A DNA stretch of 64,000 nucleotides from RGIG4097 sp964599875 (GTDB lineage Bacteria > Bacillota > Clostridia > Christensenellales > CAG-917). The stretch is from NCBI GenBank assembly GCA_964599875.1, contig CAZRHE010000005.1, forward strand, positions 25,767-89,766, read 5' to 3'. Below are positions 60,229 through 64,000 of this stretch, in pieces. The translations under genes were made by a program, and so were the position numbers. A model generated the notes under the pieces. That model had not been told where the DNA came from and ran no database searches. It worked only from the letters and a program-made list of their open reading frames with translations. Positions within the stretch are counted from its first letter, which is position 1; each line of letters opens with the position of its first letter.

Positions 60229-62433
60229 CTACTCCTTGACGATTTTGAGATTTGGCGCGGCTATCGCGATTGCAAAACGTTTGACGCCAAGTCCCTTAAA
60301 CGCGATTGCGGCGGTTTTGTCCTCACCCTCGCCGATAGTTGAGATGATTATACCTCTGCCGAATTTCGCGTGTTCGACCACGACGTCCTTTTTGTAAGCG
60401 TCAAAGTCGATATTTCCGATTTTGGGTTTCGAGATAACGGCGGCGCCGACTATTGATTTTTTGTCGTAACTATACGGCGTGTTTATCGACTTTTTCTGCG
60501 TAGTCGCCGTGGGCTGATACGTTGTTTGCGTGGCGCGGATAGACGCCTTGCCCCCTTGCATTTCCGCAATAAATCTACTTCTCGGATTGAACACCATTTC
60601 GCCGAAACGATAGCGTTGGCGGGCGTTTGTGACGACGAGATGCTTGCGCGCACGAGTAATCGCGACGTACATAAGTCGTCTTTCTTCTTCGATATCCCCT
60701 TCGATTATAGCCCTGTTGACGGGGAAAATGCCGTCTTCGAGCCCGACGATAAAGACGCTGTTAAATTCGAGCCCCTTGACCGCGTGTACGGTTGCTATCG
60801 TCACGTAGTCCTCGTTGTCCATTTCGTCCGTATCGGACACGAGTGCGACGGATTGCATAAAGTCGGATATGGTTGCGTCCTTGTTATCCTCGACGAATCC
60901 CTCGACCGCGCCTATAAGTTCTTCGACGTTTTCGAGAGCGTTTTGCGCGTCTTTATCCTGCGACGCCATGAGAGATAGGGATATGCCGCTCCGTTCGATT
61001 ACGAATTTCATAAACTCGACGGGAGGAAGGACGGGGCACTTCTCCACTATATCCAAAGCGATTTCGGTGAAAGCGGATAATTTCTTTGCGGTATTATCCG
61101 ACAAAAATCCCGGATTTATAAGCACGGAAAACAAAGTCATATTGTATTTTTCCGCGGTTTCGACGAGTTCTTCTACGGATTTTTTGCCTATTCCTCTCGT
61201 CGGATAGTTGATTATACGAAGAAGGGAGTCGTTATCGCTCGGATTTATCGCAAGTCTTACGTATGCGAGAGTGTCTTTGATTTCCTTTCTTTCAAAGAAT
61301 TTGAATCCGCCGAAAACCTTGTACGGAATTCCGTGCAAATTGAGGTTTTCTTCGAATAGACGAGTTAGGCTGTTAGCGCGCACGAGAATAGCCATTTCGC
61401 GATAATCTTCCCCTTTCGAGGCGAGATAATTGATTTTTCTCGTGACCAAATCCGCCTCTTCGCGGTCGTTATACGTTTCGCAATATTCTATTGAATCGTC
61501 CGCAACCTTATCGCTCCACAAATTCTTTTCGTTTCGCGTGCGGTTGTGCTTAATAACGTTGTTTGCGGCGTCCAAAATGTCCGTATTGCTGCGGTAGTTT
61601 TGTTCGAGTTTATACACCTTTGCGCCCTTGAAATCTTTGGGAAAGCCGAGTATATTCTTAATTTCCGCTCCGCGCCAACTATAAATGCTTTGGTCTTCGT
61701 CGCCGACTACGAATATATTGCCGTACTTGCCCGACAGCAGTTTGACGAGTTTGTATTGCAAAGTGTTTGTATCTTGAAACTCGTCCACGCAGATATAGCG
61801 GAAACGCTCTTGATATTTTTCGAGCACGTCGGGACACTCCTCGAAAAGTTGGACGGTCTTCAAAAGCAGGTCGTCGAAGTCGAGTGCGTTGGAGTTTTTG
61901 AGTTCCTTTTCGTACGCTACGAAAACCTTATATATGACTTTCGCGTTATTTATATCTCTGCTGATTTCGGCGTAATATTCTTCGGGTGAAAGCGCCGCCG
62001 TTTTTGCGGCGGATATATGCCAAGCGTAGTCGGATTTACTCTTCGGGTCGGCGTCGGGAATATTTGCGCAAACTCTCTTCACAACCCTTTCGCTTTCGAC
62101 GTCGGTGTAAATCGTGAAGTTTTTGTCGTATCCTATTCTTTCCGCCTCGTAGCGCAGTATGCGCGCGCACATCGAGTGGAAAGTGCTCGTCCATACGTAC
62201 GAATAAGAGCCGAGTGCGTTTTGAATCCTCGTCTTCATCTCGTTTGCCGCTTTGTTTGTGAAAGTGATTGCGAGAATGTTAAACGGGTCTACGCCTTTTT
62301 CTATCAAATGGCAAATCCTCGCGGTCAGTACGCGCGTTTTTCCGCTACCTGCTCCCGCGATGACGAGGACTGCGCCTTCGGTGTCCTCTACTGCTTGTCT
62401 TTGTACTTCGTTCAATTGGAAATCGTTTATCAT
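60229..62433 (-). CDS. pcrA: ATP-dependent DNA helicase PcrA (UvrD family)
   Basis: PcrA is a 3'-5' helicase for repair and for removing RecA from DNA. The 734 aa protein has motif I VIAGAGSGKTRVLTARI, motif II CVDEFQDTN, motif III VGDEDQSIYSWRGA and motif VI VAITRARKHLVV. The Tudor-like C-terminal end (VVEHAKFGRGIIIS) binds RNA polymerase in relatives. The promoter predicts only about three bases of leader, with no Shine-Dalgarno sequence. Confidence 0.97.
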   Translation of the reverse strand: MINDFQLNEVQRQAVEDTEGAVLVIAGAGSGKTRVLTARICHLIEKGVDPFNILAITFTNKAANEMKTRIQNALGSYSYVWTSTFHSMCARILRYEAERIGYDKNFTIYTDVESERVVKRVCANIPDADPKSKSDYAWHISAAKTAALSPEEYYAEISRDINNAKVIYKVFVAYEKELKNSNALDFDDLLLKTVQLFEECPDVLEKYQERFRYICVDEFQDTNTLQYKLVKLLSGKYGNIFVVGDEDQSIYSWRGAEIKNILGFPKDFKGAKVYKLEQNYRSNTDILDAANNVIKHNRTRNEKNLWSDKVADDSIEYCETYNDREEADLVTRKINYLASKGEDYREMAILVRANSLTRLFEENLNLHGIPYKVFGGFKFFERKEIKDTLAYVRLAINPSDNDSLLRIINYPTRGIGKKSVEELVETAEKYNMTLFSVLINPGFLSDNTAKKLSAFTEIALDIVEKCPVLPPVEFMKFVIERSGISLSLMASQDKDAQNALENVEELIGAVEGFVEDNKDATISDFMQSVALVSDTDEMDNEDYVTIATVHAVKGLEFNSVFIVGLEDGIFPVNRAIIEGDIEEERRLMYVAITRARKHLVVTNARQRYRFGEMVFNPRSRFIAEMQGGKASIRATQTTYQPTATTQKKSINTPYSYDKKSIVGAAVISKPKIGNIDFDAYKKDVVVEHAKFGRGIIISTIGEGEDKTAAIAFKGLGVKRFAIAIAAPNLKIVKE

Positions 62434-62442
62434 AACGAAACC

Positions 62443-62471
62443 ATTCTACCATATATGGTGGCAAAACTCAA
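62443..62471 (-). promoter_or_regulatory. pcrA-ligA promoter with a palindrome in the spacer
   Basis: TTGAGT (62466-62471), 17 bp and TAGAAT (62443-62448). The 12-bp palindrome ACCATATATGGT (62448-62459) lies just behind the -10 box. The predicted +1 is three bases before ATG. Confidence 0.65.
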
Positions 62472-62499
62472 TTTTTTTGCGAAAAAAATAAATTCTTTC

Positions 62500-62528
62500 T
62501 TGCCTAATATAAATTAGTGTGTTAGAAT
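62500..62528 (+). promoter_or_regulatory. Promoter of the DUF1508 gene
   Basis: TTGCCT (62500-62505), 17 bp and TAGAAT (62523-62528) predict +1 near 62535. An in-frame ATG at 62519 is therefore upstream of transcription start. Confidence 0.75.
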
Positions 62529-62557
62529 ATCTTTTAGTATTCGGAGGAGGTTTTATT

Positions 62558-63838
62558 ATGCCCAAAATTCTGGATTATTCTGAAGAAATCGAATTTCTCG
62601 ATGCAGAGATTCTCGAAGACGACGACGATGCTCCCGTAGGCGAACTCGTCGTACGTACCGCCGCACCTCAAGAAGAGGACGCAGTAGTCGAAACCGTTGA
62701 AACGATTGAGGAATCCGTCGCAACCGACGTTATCCCCGAAACCGAAACGGTCGAAATCGAAGAGGACTCCTCTACCGCAGAAATCGTAGACGCTCCCGCA
62801 ACCGAAGACGAAGTCGCGACCGAAGAAGTCGCAGTGGCGGTCGAAGAAACTCCCGCCGAAGAAGTCGTCGCGGAAAATAATGCAATCGAATCCGTTGAAG
62901 AAACGGTCGCCGAAACGCCTGCAAAAGAAGAAAAAGCGGAAGAAACTCCCGCGGTCAAGCAGGAAGAAAAGCACGTAGATATCTTCTCTACCTCCGCTCA
63001 AGACGAAATCCACGCGACCAATTTCGTGATGCCCGAAGAGCCCAAGAAGAAAGCCCCCGCAAAGAAAGCGGCGAAAGCAACCGAAACCGACGTTTGGGGA
63101 AATGCGGTCATCTCCGTCAAGAAGGAAAAGAAGGCAGAGCCTAAAACGGAAACTCCCGCAGAGGAAACAGTAGAGGTTAAACCTAAAAAATCCGCACCGA
63201 AGAAAACCAAAAAAGAAAATACAACTATGACCAACGAGGAGGAAAACATCGTGGCAAAAGCGGCAGACAAAGAGGCAACCAAGAAAGCACCCGAGAAAGA
63301 AGAAAAAGCACCCGCAAAGAAAGAAACCGCAAAAGCGGCAAAGGCGGCGGAAGCACCCGTAGCGACTGAAAAGGCGGCTCCTGCAAAGAAAGCGGCAGTC
63401 AAGGAAGAAGTCAAAGAAACCGTCATCGTCGAAGGCGAAGGCAAAATGCACGGCAAATACGTCATCAAAAAGACCGACAAAGGTTTCTTCGTTTTCAAAC
63501 TCTTCTCTTCTAACCACAGAGTCGTCGCAATCGGCTCCCAAGCATATAAGGACCTCAAGAGTTGCAAAGGCGGCATCCAAAGCGTCATAAACAACGCGGA
63601 AAAAGCCCCCGTCGAAAATCAAACTCTCAAATCTTACGAAGAACAAAAGTGCCCGAAGTGGGTCATTTATCAAGATAAGAAAGGCGAATATCGTCTGCGC
63701 CTCATCGCATCCAACGGCAATATCGTAGCCACCACCAACGACGGTTACGTTGACGTCAGCGGCGCGAAAAACGGCATCGCGGCAGTCGCAAGAGCATCCA
63801 AAGGCTGCGCAATCGTCCGCAACGACGACCTTTGGTAA
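62558..63838 (+). CDS. Tandem DUF1508 (YegP-like) protein with a long charged disordered N-terminal region
   Basis: ATG 62558 follows CGGAGGAGG and gives 426 aa. Residues 1-160 are acidic and Glu/Val/Ala-rich. Residues about 160-290 are Lys/Ala/Pro-rich, like histone H1 tails. Two DUF1508 units follow: KYVIKKTDKGFFVFKLF at about 299-349 and KWVIYQDKKGEYRLRLIASN at about 366-415. DUF1508 is a small alpha/beta module of unknown role. An internal GAGGAGG followed after eight bases by an in-frame GTG (63251) could give a 195 aa basic isoform. It is monocistronic, with promoter and terminator. Confidence 0.82.
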   Translation: MPKILDYSEEIEFLDAEILEDDDDAPVGELVVRTAAPQEEDAVVETVETIEESVATDVIPETETVEIEEDSSTAEIVDAPATEDEVATEEVAVAVEETPAEEVVAENNAIESVEETVAETPAKEEKAEETPAVKQEEKHVDIFSTSAQDEIHATNFVMPEEPKKKAPAKKAAKATETDVWGNAVISVKKEKKAEPKTETPAEETVEVKPKKSAPKKTKKENTTMTNEEENIVAKAADKEATKKAPEKEEKAPAKKETAKAAKAAEAPVATEKAAPAKKAAVKEEVKETVIVEGEGKMHGKYVIKKTDKGFFVFKLFSSNHRVVAIGSQAYKDLKSCKGGIQSVINNAEKAPVENQTLKSYEEQKCPKWVIYQDKKGEYRLRLIASNGNIVATTNDGYVDVSGAKNGIAAVARASKGCAIVRNDDLW

Positions 63839-63856
63839 GATAACAAACGAATCAAT

Positions 63857-63889
63857 AAAAAAGCCACCGATTACCGCGGTGGCTTTTTT
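63857..63889. terminator. Bidirectional terminator after the DUF1508 gene
   Basis: Six A residues, GCCACC, a nine-base loop, GGTGGC and six T residues make a symmetric terminator usable in both directions. Confidence 0.88.
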
Positions 63890-63900
63890 ATTACGTTATT

Positions 63901-63970
63901 CCGAATCGAGTGCGGGTGTAAAGCACTCACTTATTCGGAGTGTGCTATACAAGCACTCACTCGTTCGAAG
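63901..63970. repeat. Tandem hairpin repeats at the window edge
   Basis: AAGCACTCACT at 63921 recurs at 63951 (30 bp apart), each followed by a TTCG variant. CCGAAT...GAGTGC...GCACTC...ATTCGG makes a nested hairpin (63901-63938), and AGTGTGCT/AGCACT makes a second. Beyond it GGCGCG-A-CGCGCC is another short inverted repeat. The array may continue outside the window. Confidence 0.5.
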
Positions 63971-64000
63971 ACGGAACACGAGGCGCGACGCGCCGAGAAC

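Noticed and set aside
62534..63673. 379-codon minus-strand frame opposite the DUF1508 gene
   Set aside because: It is the reverse reading of a repetitive Glu/Lys/Ala-rich gene and yields Phe/Cys/Gly-rich low complexity.
63901..63970. CRISPR array
   Set aside because: Only two imperfect repeat copies at 30 bp spacing, with no spacer-length regularity and no cas genes.
1..64000. tRNA, rRNA, tmRNA or SRP RNA genes
   Set aside because: I inspected all intergenic gaps and found no cloverleaf or conserved core other than RNase P RNA.

Overview
The window is a housekeeping segment of a Bacillota chromosome, most likely from an uncultured Clostridia-type organism. Evidence for this is the gene order (miaB-mutS-mutL-miaA-ynbB; rimP-nusA-ylxR-ylxQ-infB-rbfA; yicC-gmk-rpoZ-coaBC-priA-def-fmt-rsmB-rlmN-rsgA-rpe with spoVM and rpmB), SigA-type promoters with 16-17 bp spacers, AGGAGG ribosome-binding sites, ordinary use of TGA as a stop codon and moderate GC content. 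A 25-codon spoVM gene suggests an endospore-forming ancestry. I see no phage, transposase, CRISPR array, rRNA or tRNA.

Layout. 1-1253 (-): start of a class A penicillin-binding protein cut by the window edge. 1348-9932 (+): miaB, mutS, mutL, miaA and a PLP lyase (mismatch repair and tRNA A37 modification). 9933-10751: long convergent gap. 10752-19514 (-): translation and transcription operon read from rimP to an endonuclease IV-like gene. 19723-27118 (-): frr, uppS, cdsA, dxr, rseP, ispG and a polymerase-less PolC. 27288-30270 (-): DUF1292, rpsB, tsf, pyrH. 30399-36212 (-): an unknown membrane-anchored protein, rarA, an ABC exporter and ruvX. 36448-36770 (-): RNase P RNA. 36868-39827 (-): nadK-argR-recN. 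39999-41769 (+): a membrane-anchored GH30 glycosidase and a tiny membrane protein. 41889-47307 (-): asp23, fakA, recG, a CNNM-like membrane protein and tlyA. 47441-47632 (+): rpmB. 47680-62433 (-): pcrA-ligA, then yicC through rpe, then spoVM. 62558-63838 (+): a charged DUF1508 protein.

Most genes form tight operons with ATGA, TAATG or TTGA overlaps, so translational coupling is the rule. The genes serve translation initiation and ribosome maturation, isoprenoid, phospholipid and cell-wall precursor synthesis, DNA repair, and protein N-terminal processing.

The features that stand out are: (1) a PolC with its OB and DEDDh exonuclease domains but no PHP or polymerase domain, in the normal polC slot; (2) several genes whose consensus promoter places +1 on or within a few bases of the start codon with no Shine-Dalgarno sequence, including a previously unlisted 38-aa membrane ORF; (3) a G9 tract inside the GH30 gene, between its two catalytic glutamates; (4) terminator hairpins directly ahead of the rimP and pyrH ribosome-binding sites; (5) a candidate structured RNA upstream of rarA; and (6) a DUF1508 protein with a long disordered region and a possible internal start.
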